Source: Arenibacter catalasegens
Lineage (GTDB): Bacteria > Bacteroidota > Bacteroidia > Flavobacteriales > Flavobacteriaceae
Direction of reading: 5' to 3'
Assembly (NCBI RefSeq): GCF_002909235.1
Contig: NZ_PHQQ01000004.1
Span: 124,001 to 188,000, forward strand
Length of the DNA: 64,000 nucleotides
In this document: one piece after another, positions 56,532-64,000 of the stretch
How the letters are laid out: every line of letters starts with the position of its first letter
How positions within the stretch are numbered: position 1 is the stretch's first letter
Notes under the pieces: model-generated
The model's database searches: none
Told to the model about the DNA's origin: nothing
What the model saw: the letters and a program-made list of their open reading frames with translations, nothing else
Position numbers and translations under genes: made by a program

Positions 56532-56699
56532 CGTAGCGTATTTTTTATAGTCTGCTTAAATTACTTTTGATATTGTTTAAACTTTGCTTCAAAGACAGCA
56601 AAATCCGGCTGCAAATATACAAAGAGTTTTTGCATTGACAAATCTTATTAAAAAAATATTTTTTTAGGATTGCCCACCCTAAGGCCCACAGGATTTTAT

Positions 56700-56707
56700 T
56701 ACTTTTG
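56700..56707 (+). promoter_or_regulatory. TAnnTTTG promoter box before the DUF6263 gene
   Basis: TACTTTTG fits the Bacteroidota -7 consensus exactly and lies 30 bp before the ATG at 56737. No well-spaced -33 TTG was found (the nearest is 27 bp upstream). Confidence 0.5.
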
Positions 56708-56736
56708 CATCGGCTTAACCTGAATGACACTTTAAC

Positions 56737-57621
56737 ATGAAGCGCTTTATATTTTTAATGGTTTGTATCCTGTGTAAAACGGGTGTTTTTGGACAAACCA
56801 CATTGCAATATCACTTAAAAAAAGGAGATGTATTTAAGATTAAACAGGATGCTGAGCAGGTAATCATACAAGAATTGGATGGTGCTACTCACGAAATAGC
56901 CAATCATATTGATGGAATTTTAGAATTTAAAGTGCTTGGTGAACTTGTAAATGGATATGAGGTATCATTGACTTTTAAGGATTTAAATCTAAAAATGACA
57001 TCTAGTATCCAAGGAGAATTAATGAATGTAAAGGCCAAAGAGGTAAAGGAAGAAGATATGCAGTCCAAAATTTTCAATACTATATTGAACAATCCTGTGA
57101 AAATGGTTTTAGCCAAGAACGGTAATATATTAAAGGTTCAAGGCGGCGACAGCCTGGTTGCAAAAATGGCCAGGGCCTCGGGTTTGGAAGATGAATTCTC
57201 GATCAATATGATGAAAAAGTCCTTAGAAAATGAGTTTGGATCAGTGGCTCTGTCCAATAGTTACAAGCAAATGACCTTTATTTATCCGGATAAAAAAGTT
57301 AAAGTAAATGATAAATGGGAAAACGCTTATGATGGTAAATTAAAAACTACCAATACATGGACACTGAAAAGTATAGTTGGCAACACGGCAGAAATTAACG
57401 GTAAGGCTAATGTTGTAATGGATATAACGGATGCCAATACCAGTATGAAACTAAGCGGGACACAAACCACGTTGGTAACGACGGACACTACTTCTGGTTT
57501 TATTCTCAGTATGCTTGTAGAAGGCTTAACAACTGGGACCTCCACCATGATACAAATGGGTGACCAAGAGATCCCTACCACTATAAAATCAAAAATTACG
57601 TACAAATTAATTAATAAGTAA
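56737..57621 (+). CDS. DUF6263-type secreted protein
   Basis: 294 residues. Signal peptide MKRFIFLMVCILCKTGVFGQ, then a beta-rich protein with LQYHLKKGDVFKIKQ near the start, a PVKMVLAKNGNILKV segment and PDKKVKVNDKWEN, all typical of a periplasmic or surface family of unknown function in Bacteroidota (DUF6263, from memory). It has no lipobox. The following gene starts 1 bp after its stop, so the two are co-transcribed. Confidence 0.75.
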   Translation: MKRFIFLMVCILCKTGVFGQTTLQYHLKKGDVFKIKQDAEQVIIQELDGATHEIANHIDGILEFKVLGELVNGYEVSLTFKDLNLKMTSSIQGELMNVKAKEVKEEDMQSKIFNTILNNPVKMVLAKNGNILKVQGGDSLVAKMARASGLEDEFSINMMKKSLENEFGSVALSNSYKQMTFIYPDKKVKVNDKWENAYDGKLKTTNTWTLKSIVGNTAEINGKANVVMDITDANTSMKLSGTQTTLVTTDTTSGFILSMLVEGLTTGTSTMIQMGDQEIPTTIKSKITYKLINK

Positions 57622-57622
57622 T

Positions 57623-58138
57623 ATGTTCAATAAAAATTTAAAATTAGTCATAGCTGCTTTAATCATAGCCTATGCCGTATATCAATTTATAGAAGGTAAT
57701 ATTGGAAATGGAATTTCCCTGATCCTCCTATCCTCTATTTTCATATTTCTATATTTTAGGAATGAAATTATTTTATTGGCATTCTTGAAAATGCGTAAAC
57801 AGGATTTGGCCGGTACCAAGAAATGGCTCGACAAAATAAAAAATCCAGATGCCGCTCTTACCTTAAAGCAGAATGGTTATTATAATTACCTTAACGGTAT
57901 TATATTCTCTCAGACCAATCTTACCCAAGCCGAAAAATACTTTAAAAAAGCATTGAAATTTGGTCTCAATATGGATTATGATGTCGCCATGGCTAAATTG
58001 AGCCTTGCGGGTATTGCAATGCAAAAACGCAGAAAAAGAGAGGCTACCATGCTCTTGAACGAAGCTAAGAAACTGGACAAGCAGAACATGCTTGCCGAGC
58101 AGATAAAGATGATGCAGCAGCAGATGAAAAAAATATAA
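57623..58138 (+). CDS. Membrane-anchored protein with TPR-like helices
   Basis: 171 residues. Two hydrophobic helices (about 8-24 and 30-50) are followed by helical repeats with TPR-like spacing (NGYYNYLNGIIF, LTQAEKYFKKALKFG and a third pair) and a Met/Gln-rich C-terminus (EQIKMMQQQMKKI). The cytoplasmic helical domain probably binds another protein. It starts 1 bp after the DUF6263 gene. Function unknown. Confidence 0.75.
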   Translation: MFNKNLKLVIAALIIAYAVYQFIEGNIGNGISLILLSSIFIFLYFRNEIILLAFLKMRKQDLAGTKKWLDKIKNPDAALTLKQNGYYNYLNGIIFSQTNLTQAEKYFKKALKFGLNMDYDVAMAKLSLAGIAMQKRRKREATMLLNEAKKLDKQNMLAEQIKMMQQQMKKI

Positions 58139-58211
58139 CGGGAAGTGTAAGAGTAACAACTAAATAGGATCTCCCTAAGATCGTTTTAGAAAAGACCTTA
58201 GTGAACTTAAC

Positions 58212-59675
58212 TCAAAGTAATGGTGCCCATAACCTACTAAATGACTCCTGTAGTTTACGACCTATACCACGGCTTTCCCAACGGTCTAGAGTAACCTCTT
58301 CACAATCTATGATATCCAATTCAAATTGCTTCCTCATTTGTGCATTTATTGCTTTATTGTAGATCAACGCATTTATTTCGAAGTTCATGGAAAAACTACG
58401 ATAATCCAAATTGGCCGTGCCAATACTTGAAAACATATTATCTATTACGAGCGTTTTAGCATGAATAAAACCTTTGCAATACCTATAAATAATTATTCCA
58501 GAATTTAGACATTCCTCAATATAGGAATCCGTGGCATACTGGGCGGCCCATGAATCCGATTCATAAGGTATAATAATTTTAACTTCCACCCCACTCCTGG
58601 CAGCTGTGGTCAATGCGGTTAAAATGGCAGTATTAGGCATAAAATAAGGGGTGGCGATCAATATACTTTCCCTAGCTGTGTTAATAGCACAAAACATAGC
58701 TTCCATAATATTGGCCCAATCACTATCTGGGCCACTGGCGGCTATTTGTATGGCGACCGGTTTCTTAGGCTTAGACTTATGTTTTGGTAGTAATATTTCC
58801 TCAATTTCTAATTCTTCTTTTGCAGCAAAATTCCAACTCAACAAGAATGAAGATTGTAAGGCTCCGACCGCCCCTCCTTCGATACGGAGATGCGTATCTC
58901 GCCAATATCGATCATTTTCAAAGCTGTTGTCGTATTTCTGATCCAGATTAATTCCTCCCACATAACCTATATCACCATCTATGACAACAATTTTTCTATG
59001 GTCTCGGTAATTTAACTTACTAGTAGAATTAGAGAAAAGAACGGGCATAAATGCAAAGTGCTTCACTCCGTAGGTAGTAAGTTTCTTTTTATTTTTATTG
59101 GAAATGTTACTGCCTACGTCATCATAGATTAATCGCACCAAAACACCTTCTTTTGCTTTTTGGCAAAGTATATCTATAATTTCTGACCCCAGTCCATTAT
59201 CAAAAAGAACAAAATATTCCAGGTGAATATGATGCTTGGCATTCTTCAGGTCATCTCGTAATACTTTAAATTTAGCTTCCCCATTAACTAGGATATCTAC
59301 CTTATTATCAAACGTTAAGACTGCCTTATCATTATTTCTTAGTAAATGGTAAATCTTATAAATCCCTTCCCCAAACTTTTCCTCTAGCCCCTCTTTCTCC
59401 TCTCGATTAAGGCTAAATTTCTCCTGCCATCTTTTGAGCCTACTATTATCATTGATATATTTTTTATTAAATATCTTATCTTTTCGGTAGTCCTGTCCAA
59501 AAAAATAATAAACCAAGAGTCCCACAAATGGAAAGACTATTAGAGCAAATATATAAGATAAGGTTTTTACAGGGTTTCTGTTTTTTAAAACAATAACCAC
59601 CAATAATATGATTACCAAGATATAGTTAATTCCAAGGAGAATGGACCAAATATTATCTTTTAGGTAAGACATCAT
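58212..59675 (-). CDS. cls: Cardiolipin synthase, phospholipase D type
   Basis: 487 residues. Two N-terminal membrane helices (ILVIILLVVIVLK and FALIVFPFVGLLVYYFFG) form the PLDc_N domain. The two HKD motifs are YRDHRKIVVIDG (with GYVGGINL) and FIHAKTLVIDNMFSSIGTANLDYRS. It makes cardiolipin from two phosphatidylglycerols at the inner membrane. The stop codon of the upstream lytic transglycosylase gene abuts its ATG (TAA-ATG), so the two are translationally coupled. Confidence 0.93.
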   Translation of the reverse strand: MMSYLKDNIWSILLGINYILVIILLVVIVLKNRNPVKTLSYIFALIVFPFVGLLVYYFFGQDYRKDKIFNKKYINDNSRLKRWQEKFSLNREEKEGLEEKFGEGIYKIYHLLRNNDKAVLTFDNKVDILVNGEAKFKVLRDDLKNAKHHIHLEYFVLFDNGLGSEIIDILCQKAKEGVLVRLIYDDVGSNISNKNKKKLTTYGVKHFAFMPVLFSNSTSKLNYRDHRKIVVIDGDIGYVGGINLDQKYDNSFENDRYWRDTHLRIEGGAVGALQSSFLLSWNFAAKEELEIEEILLPKHKSKPKKPVAIQIAASGPDSDWANIMEAMFCAINTARESILIATPYFMPNTAILTALTTAARSGVEVKIIIPYESDSWAAQYATDSYIEECLNSGIIIYRYCKGFIHAKTLVIDNMFSSIGTANLDYRSFSMNFEINALIYNKAINAQMRKQFELDIIDCEEVTLDRWESRGIGRKLQESFSRLWAPLL

Positions 59676-60632
59676 TTATTTTGAAACCTTGTAGTATCCT
59701 TTATTTGGAATTTCTATAGTATACTTCTTCTTGGAAGCATTGTTTAAATGTGGCTCTCTTAGCCATGGGTTATGCCTCTTTAAAATTTTGTAGTTTATTT
59801 CATATAGATTGGCAAAGTCGGCGAAATTACTAACCGATTCATCTATTTCAACGTTAAAGGTTGGAACAGCGCTATACATATCTTCTTTTTCTATGTGAAA
59901 ACCGTACTTCTCAGGGTTGGAAAGAATCTCCTTTATTGCTAAAATACGAAACACATAACGTCCAGTTTCTTCTCCCAAAAGGAGGTCATAATAACCGTCC
60001 GCTTTCTGTATACCCATATACTTTTGTATTCCACCTGCCCCGGCGTTATATGCAGCAGCAGCCAGAGTCCAGCTACCAAATTTCGATTTTGATTTATTCA
60101 AATATCTACAAGCCACTTCGGTCGATTTTTCAATATGGTACCTTTCATCCACATTGGAGTTTATTTCCAATCCATATTCCTTTCCTGTTGCGCTCATTAT
60201 CTGCCAAAAACCCGTTGCTCCTGCAGGAGAAACAACATTTTGAAGTCCACTCTCTGCAAGTGCCAAGTATTTAAAATCGTCCGGGATGCCATTTTTGGCC
60301 AAAATTGGCTCTATAATTGGAAAAAATTTATTTGCCCGTTTCATTAAAAGCAGGGCATTGGACTGCCAATAGGTATTTACCAAAAATTCACGATCAACAC
60401 GCTCCATTATCTCTGGGTCATCGAATGGCACAGATTCGCCTGAGAAATTCAAATCTTCTGGTATCTCAATTGCTGTGATTCGGTACCCCACATCGCCTGC
60501 GTCATTTGTTTCAGGTGTGGAATCCTCCATTACCATGGCCGTTTCCTTGTACTGATTTTGTACAGCAAATATTAAGGTGCTTCCCACGAAAAAAACTCCC
60601 AAAATCATTAAAACGTTCTTTATAATCTTCAT
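59676..60632 (-). CDS. Membrane-bound lytic murein transglycosylase (MltD-like)
   Basis: 318 residues. One N-terminal helix or signal anchor (VLMILGVFFVGSTLIFAV), then an SLT domain with the catalytic Glu in YLALAESGLQN, followed by SPAGATGFWQIMSATGKEYG and AAAYNAGAGGIQKYM, the typical family motifs. The C-terminus (about 265-318) has a LysM-like stretch ending in YTIEIPNKGYYKVSK. It cleaves peptidoglycan with formation of anhydromuramic acid in the periplasm. The next gene is cardiolipin synthase, directly coupled. Confidence 0.92.
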   Translation of the reverse strand: MKIIKNVLMILGVFFVGSTLIFAVQNQYKETAMVMEDSTPETNDAGDVGYRITAIEIPEDLNFSGESVPFDDPEIMERVDREFLVNTYWQSNALLLMKRANKFFPIIEPILAKNGIPDDFKYLALAESGLQNVVSPAGATGFWQIMSATGKEYGLEINSNVDERYHIEKSTEVACRYLNKSKSKFGSWTLAAAAYNAGAGGIQKYMGIQKADGYYDLLLGEETGRYVFRILAIKEILSNPEKYGFHIEKEDMYSAVPTFNVEIDESVSNFADFANLYEINYKILKRHNPWLREPHLNNASKKKYTIEIPNKGYYKVSK

Positions 60633-60758
60633 CTGTTATATTTTTAAAATTGCTAATTATTCCTAATTTGTCTCTTTACATTGGGTAAGCCGTTCTGCTA
60701 CTTTGGTATTCCATACCTCCTACCCTGTTCTAGTTCAAAGATATTAAATAGAACTGCC

Positions 60759-61436
60759 TTATTGCAAAATAATTGTGGGTAAGTGTTCATTAAACCATTT
60801 TGATCGGTGAATTATCATCGTATGGGTCCCATTTTTAACTGTAATACAATCTTTAATGTGGCTTACTGGAAAGACGGGGTCTTTTTCCCCGTGAATATGT
60901 ACAATGTTCTCCTGGCACTTAGTTTGTTGCCAATTTATGATGGTATTTATGGACCAGTCCAGATAATATTTGTCGCGTATGGATAAATACTGTTCATAAA
61001 GTGCCAAGCGCTTGGGAACAGTTTCCCCAAAGGCGTATTTGGCCAACAATTCCATATTATTCACGAGTCCTGTGGGTAATAACTTGTGTACTCTGGTATA
61101 TTTGGCGAAAATCATTCTCCTGGGCAGTTCCGATTTACTCTTAACGCTCGAAATTATTATTACTTTCCTCACCGTAATGTGTTTTGCCATTTCCTGAACA
61201 AGAATTCCACCAAAGGAGACCCCTATTAGAACGGCATTGTCATGTTTTACATAACTGCACATTCTCAAGGCATATTCTTCCAAAGATATATCCTTGTCAG
61301 GAATGATCCAATCTAAACAATGCTTTTCAAAGGTCTCCGTTGGTAGGTTTATGTTGTCAAAAATAGTTGTATTGGCAGCCATTCCAGGCATGAAATAAAC
61401 GTGTATTTTATTGTGGACCATTTGGTTTTTCAGCAT
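60759..61436 (-). CDS. Cytoplasmic alpha/beta hydrolase
   Basis: 225 residues, no signal peptide. The N-terminal strand and oxyanion turn (VYFMPGMAANTTIF), the nucleophile elbow VLIGVSFGGILVQEMA and late Asp (HGEKDPVFP) and His (NGTHTMIIH) form a complete triad. Substrate cannot be inferred. It stands between the transglycosylase and the convergent small GNAT gene. Confidence 0.8.
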   Translation of the reverse strand: MLKNQMVHNKIHVYFMPGMAANTTIFDNINLPTETFEKHCLDWIIPDKDISLEEYALRMCSYVKHDNAVLIGVSFGGILVQEMAKHITVRKVIIISSVKSKSELPRRMIFAKYTRVHKLLPTGLVNNMELLAKYAFGETVPKRLALYEQYLSIRDKYYLDWSINTIINWQQTKCQENIVHIHGEKDPVFPVSHIKDCITVKNGTHTMIIHRSKWFNEHLPTIILQ

Positions 61437-61584
61437 TCTATTTAAATAGGATAATTGCTTTTTTTTAGCTAACTTTGTTTTCTTGGCTTTTTCGTCCCCA
61501 CTTATTTTTACCTAATTTATAAGCCTAGATTGTAATTTGAGAACGTTATGATCCAAAATTAGTCATTATTTAAAATCAAACTAT

Positions 61585-61878
61585 ATGAATGAAGTAGAAA
61601 TTAAGGACAATGGCTTCTTGAGACAATTTGAAGCCAAGGTTGACGGCCACTTGGCCAAGATTGAGTATTCTTCCCAAGAACGCAAAGTTTTTTTAACCAA
61701 ACTTGTAATTCCTGAGGAAATAACAAAGGAAGGTTTTAAAGAAGATTTCATTAAAAGTGTTTTGAGCCATATCCAAGAACAGAATTTAAGAGTCGTACCC
61801 ACTAGCCCTCAAATAGCAGGTTTCTTGAGGAAGAATCGACAATACAAAGAAATGCTTCCCGTAGGAATAAGAATATAA
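61585..61878 (+). CDS. Small YjdJ-type GNAT-like N-acetyltransferase
   Basis: 97 residues. It matches the short acetyltransferase family PF14542: RQFEAKVDGHLAKIEYS, FLTKLVIPEEITKEGF and a late VVPTSPQIAGFLRKN followed by a QYKEMLP end. Only the core of the GNAT fold is present, which is normal for this family. The substrate is unknown. It is convergent with mtaB across a terminator. Confidence 0.8.
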   Translation: MNEVEIKDNGFLRQFEAKVDGHLAKIEYSSQERKVFLTKLVIPEEITKEGFKEDFIKSVLSHIQEQNLRVVPTSPQIAGFLRKNRQYKEMLPVGIRI

Positions 61879-61889
61879 TAGACTTCAGC

Positions 61890-61919
61890 AAAAAACCTCT
61901 CAGTTATGAGAGGTTTTTT
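61890..61919. terminator. Bidirectional terminator between the GNAT gene and mtaB
   Basis: AAAAAACCTCTCA (61890-61902), loop GTTA and the exact complement TGAGAGGTTTTTT (61907-61919) form a strong hairpin with A and T runs on the two sides, located between convergent genes. Confidence 0.9.
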
Positions 61920-61962
61920 ACTTTTATTCTTAATCTAACAGTACTAAGAGATTTTGATTAGG

Positions 61963-63294
61963 CTAGGCCAATGCCATGCTACCTACTTCAATACATCTCA
62001 CCATTCCGTCATCATCAATTTCTGTAAGATTTACCTCGTGCAAAGTGTTGACCAAACTGGGGTTCCAAGGTGCTTTTACTTTTACATAATTTTCCGTAAA
62101 ACCGTGTATATAACCTTCTTTGTTCTCGGATTCGTACAATACCGTTCTAATAGAACCTAATTGTCCTTCATAAAAAGCCCGTCTTTTTTTCACCGAAAGA
62201 CCCCTTAACATTTTACTTCTCTTGTTTCTAACTTTTTTAGGCACTACCCCATTTAATTCAACAGCCTTTGTATTATCCCTTTCAGAATAAGTAAATACGT
62301 GGAGGTAAGAAATATCCAATTCATTTAAGAAATTATAAGTTTCTAAAAAATGTGCCTCTGTTTCTCCTGGAAATCCAACTATTACATCCACTCCTATACA
62401 GGCGTGCGGCATAACTTCCTTAATTCTTTTAACCCGATCAACATATAGATTGGTCAAATATCTTCTGCTCATTAATTTAAGAATGGCATCACTTCCGCTC
62501 TGTAGGGGAATATGAAAATGAGGGACAAAAGAATTGCTTTGCGCCACAAAATCTATGGTTTCATTTTTTAATAGATTTGGTTCAATCGATGAAATTCGTA
62601 AACGGTGAATTCCATCTACCCCATCCAAAGCTTTTACCAGATCCAAAAAAGTATGTTCATGTTTTTTGTTACCAAATTCCCCTTTCCCATAATCGCCAAT
62701 ATTAACTCCGGTAAGCACAATTTCCTTAATACCCTTTGCTGAGATTTCCGCGGCGTTCGTTAAGACATTCTGAAGGGTATCGCTCCTAGAAATCCCTCTA
62801 GCCAACGGAATGGTACAATAGGTACATTTATAATCGCAGCCATCCTGCACTTTTAAAAATGCCCTAGTACGATCGCCAATGGCATAACTGCCCACATAGA
62901 AGTCGGCCTCCTCTATTTCACAAGAATGTACCTCTCCAAAATCATTCTTGGAAAGATCATTGACATAATCTGCAATCTTGAATTTTTCGGTTGCTCCCAA
63001 AACAAGGTCAACACCGTCTACAGCGGCTAACTCCTCGGGTTTAAGTTGTGCATAGCAGCCTATAGCAGCTACAAATGCATTTGGATTGCTTTTTTGTGCT
63101 TGCTTAACAATCGATTTAAATCGCTTATCGGCATTTTCTGTAACGGAACATGTATTGATGACATACATATCCGCATTTTCAGAAAAATCCACACGTTCAA
63201 AGCCTTCCTCCACCAAATCTCTAGCTATGGTCGATGTTTCCGAAAAATTGAGCTTGCAGCCCAAAGTATAGAAAGCTACCTTTTTTTTCATCAT
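61963..63294 (-). CDS. mtaB: tRNA t6A37 methylthiotransferase
   Basis: 443 residues. UPF0004 N-terminal domain with its three cysteines (TLGCKLN, INTCSVTENADK, AIGCYAQ), radical-SAM core with C-x3-C-x2-C (DGCDYKCTYC), and a C-terminal TRAM domain ending near the stop. It adds a methylthio group to t6A37 of ANN-decoding tRNAs. KLN in the first motif, a Lys next to the Cys-Leu, favours MtaB over MiaB or RimO. The double Met start (MMKKK) leaves one codon of doubt. Single gene with terminator. Confidence 0.93.
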   Translation of the reverse strand: MMKKKVAFYTLGCKLNFSETSTIARDLVEEGFERVDFSENADMYVINTCSVTENADKRFKSIVKQAQKSNPNAFVAAIGCYAQLKPEELAAVDGVDLVLGATEKFKIADYVNDLSKNDFGEVHSCEIEEADFYVGSYAIGDRTRAFLKVQDGCDYKCTYCTIPLARGISRSDTLQNVLTNAAEISAKGIKEIVLTGVNIGDYGKGEFGNKKHEHTFLDLVKALDGVDGIHRLRISSIEPNLLKNETIDFVAQSNSFVPHFHIPLQSGSDAILKLMSRRYLTNLYVDRVKRIKEVMPHACIGVDVIVGFPGETEAHFLETYNFLNELDISYLHVFTYSERDNTKAVELNGVVPKKVRNKRSKMLRGLSVKKRRAFYEGQLGSIRTVLYESENKEGYIHGFTENYVKVKAPWNPSLVNTLHEVNLTEIDDDGMVRCIEVGSMALA

Positions 63295-63420
63295 TATCTT
63301 TCTTTCTCTGAATATAATTCAGTTTCTTATAAACCTAATCCAAAATGACTGCAAATATACCAAATAATTAGGCAGCCATTTAGTCCACACAAATGGTTTG
63401 GAATATTTAACGGGATATGA

Positions 63421-64000
63421 TTAATCTTTACGCCACTGTTTGGATTCCTCAAAAACGTGGTTAAGGATATTGGCATCCATTTCATTAAATTCCACTCCCC
63501 TACGTGCCATCATTACTTTGGCCGCCTCAAAAGCCTTATTGGGCTGGTAGGTAGTGAAACCGGAGGCGCCTCCCCAACTAAAACTGGGGATAAAATTCCT
63601 AGGGAAACCAGGGACATAAATATTGCAGTTAACACCTATTACCGTTCCGGTATTGAACATAGTATTTATGGCCGTTTTGCTATGGTCACCCATCATTAGT
63701 CCGCAGAATTGGAGTCCTGTCTGTTCAAATTTCTCAGTATCGTAATTCCATAAGCGCACTTTGGCATAATTATTCTTTAAATTGGAATTATTGGAATCCG
63801 CACCAATGTTGCACCATTCCCCAAGTACCGAATTACCTAGATAACCTTCATGGCCTTTACTAGCATATCCGAAAATAACAGTATTGCTAATTTCACCGCA
63901 TACTTTACTATAGGGGCCAACTGTCGTTGGTCCATAAATTCTGGCACCCATCTTTACCACAGCTTTTTCACACAATGCGAATCCACCGCGAATAAGATTT
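63421..64000 (-). CDS. GlmU-family sugar nucleotidyltransferase, C-terminal part (5' end beyond window)
   Basis: The frame is open to the window edge, so the first part is missing; about 192 codons are seen. The protein is a left-handed beta-helix acyltransferase type with hexapeptide-like repeats (KMGARIYGPTTVGPYSKVCG, SVLGEWCNIGADSNNSNLKN, IGVNCNIYVPGFPRNFIP). Flavobacterial GlmU-like proteins of about 390 residues, named putative N-acetylglucosamine-1-phosphate uridyltransferases, end this way. The C-terminus GVEFNEMDANILNHVFEESK is typical. Whether it is the essential GlmU cannot be judged without the N-terminal half. Confidence 0.8.
   Translation of the reverse strand, partial: NLIRGGFALCEKAVVKMGARIYGPTTVGPYSKVCGEISNTVIFGYASKGHEGYLGNSVLGEWCNIGADSNNSNLKNNYAKVRLWNYDTEKFEQTGLQFCGLMMGDHSKTAINTMFNTGTVIGVNCNIYVPGFPRNFIPSFSWGGASGFTTYQPNKAFEAAKVMMARRGVEFNEMDANILNHVFEESKQWRKD

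Overview
The window reads as marine Flavobacteriaceae (Bacteroidota) chromosome. It is AT-rich and has type IX secretion cargo with a gliding-type C-terminal sorting domain beside a PorP/SprF gene, Bacteroidota-type promoter cores (TAnnTTTG), a CarB without its allosteric domain, and many flavobacterial families (DUF4202, DUF6263, Alginate_exp). I cannot name the genus. I saw no rRNA, tRNA, CRISPR array, insertion sequence or prophage.

Layout. (1) 1-7997: a two-gene surface operon, a 2508-residue repeat adhesin followed by a PorP/SprF partner cut by the window edge. (2) 8708-24697: a complete nitrate assimilation locus with a nitrate reductase fused to an FAD/NAD module, a rubredoxin-domain protein, a NarL-type response regulator, an outer-membrane barrel, a NarK transporter, siroheme methyltransferase CobA, nitrite reductase NirB and NirD, a DUF4202 protein, a NarX/NreB-like histidine kinase and a small DUF7009-like protein. 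The promoters carry TACGTA palindromes in a NarL-like 7-2-7 arrangement. (3) 24827-28032: a membrane class III nucleotide cyclase and a K+/H+ antiporter. (4) 28181-42391: two divergent gene sets, interpreted here as one catabolic regulon. The minus-strand set encodes glycerate kinase, Tm-1-like protein, PEP-hydrolase-like TIM barrel, cupin and a large lipoprotein. The plus-strand set encodes a 2-hydroxyacid dehydrogenase, HpcH/HpaI aldolase, secreted glycosidase-like protein and Tat metallophosphoesterase. An esterase lies between them. A 48-bp element, 41/48 identical by manual count, precedes both sets in opposite orientation. (5) 42443-64000: mostly housekeeping: MepB-like protein, YbbP/YbbA ABC transporter with divergent TesA-like esterase, DUF2339/DUF3999 pair, an S15-type peptidase, CarB, ribosomal protein L34, DUF6263 and TPR proteins, cardiolipin synthase, lytic transglycosylase, a hydrolase, a small GNAT protein, MtaB and a GlmU-like protein that runs off the end.

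How it works together. Nitrate would cross the outer membrane through the barrel (inference), enter through NarK, be reduced to nitrite by the fused reductase and to ammonium by NirBD, with CobA supplying siroheme. The kinase and regulator at opposite ends of the locus form a plausible nitrate-responsive pair acting at the shared palindromes. In the second accessory locus, secreted hydrolases and a lipoprotein oxidoreductase would process an unknown substrate; inside the cell the aldolase, dehydrogenase and glycerate kinase suggest that carbon leaves as pyruvate and 2-phosphoglycerate. The steps for the Tm-1-like and TIM-barrel proteins are unknown. This is the best candidate here for an undescribed pathway.
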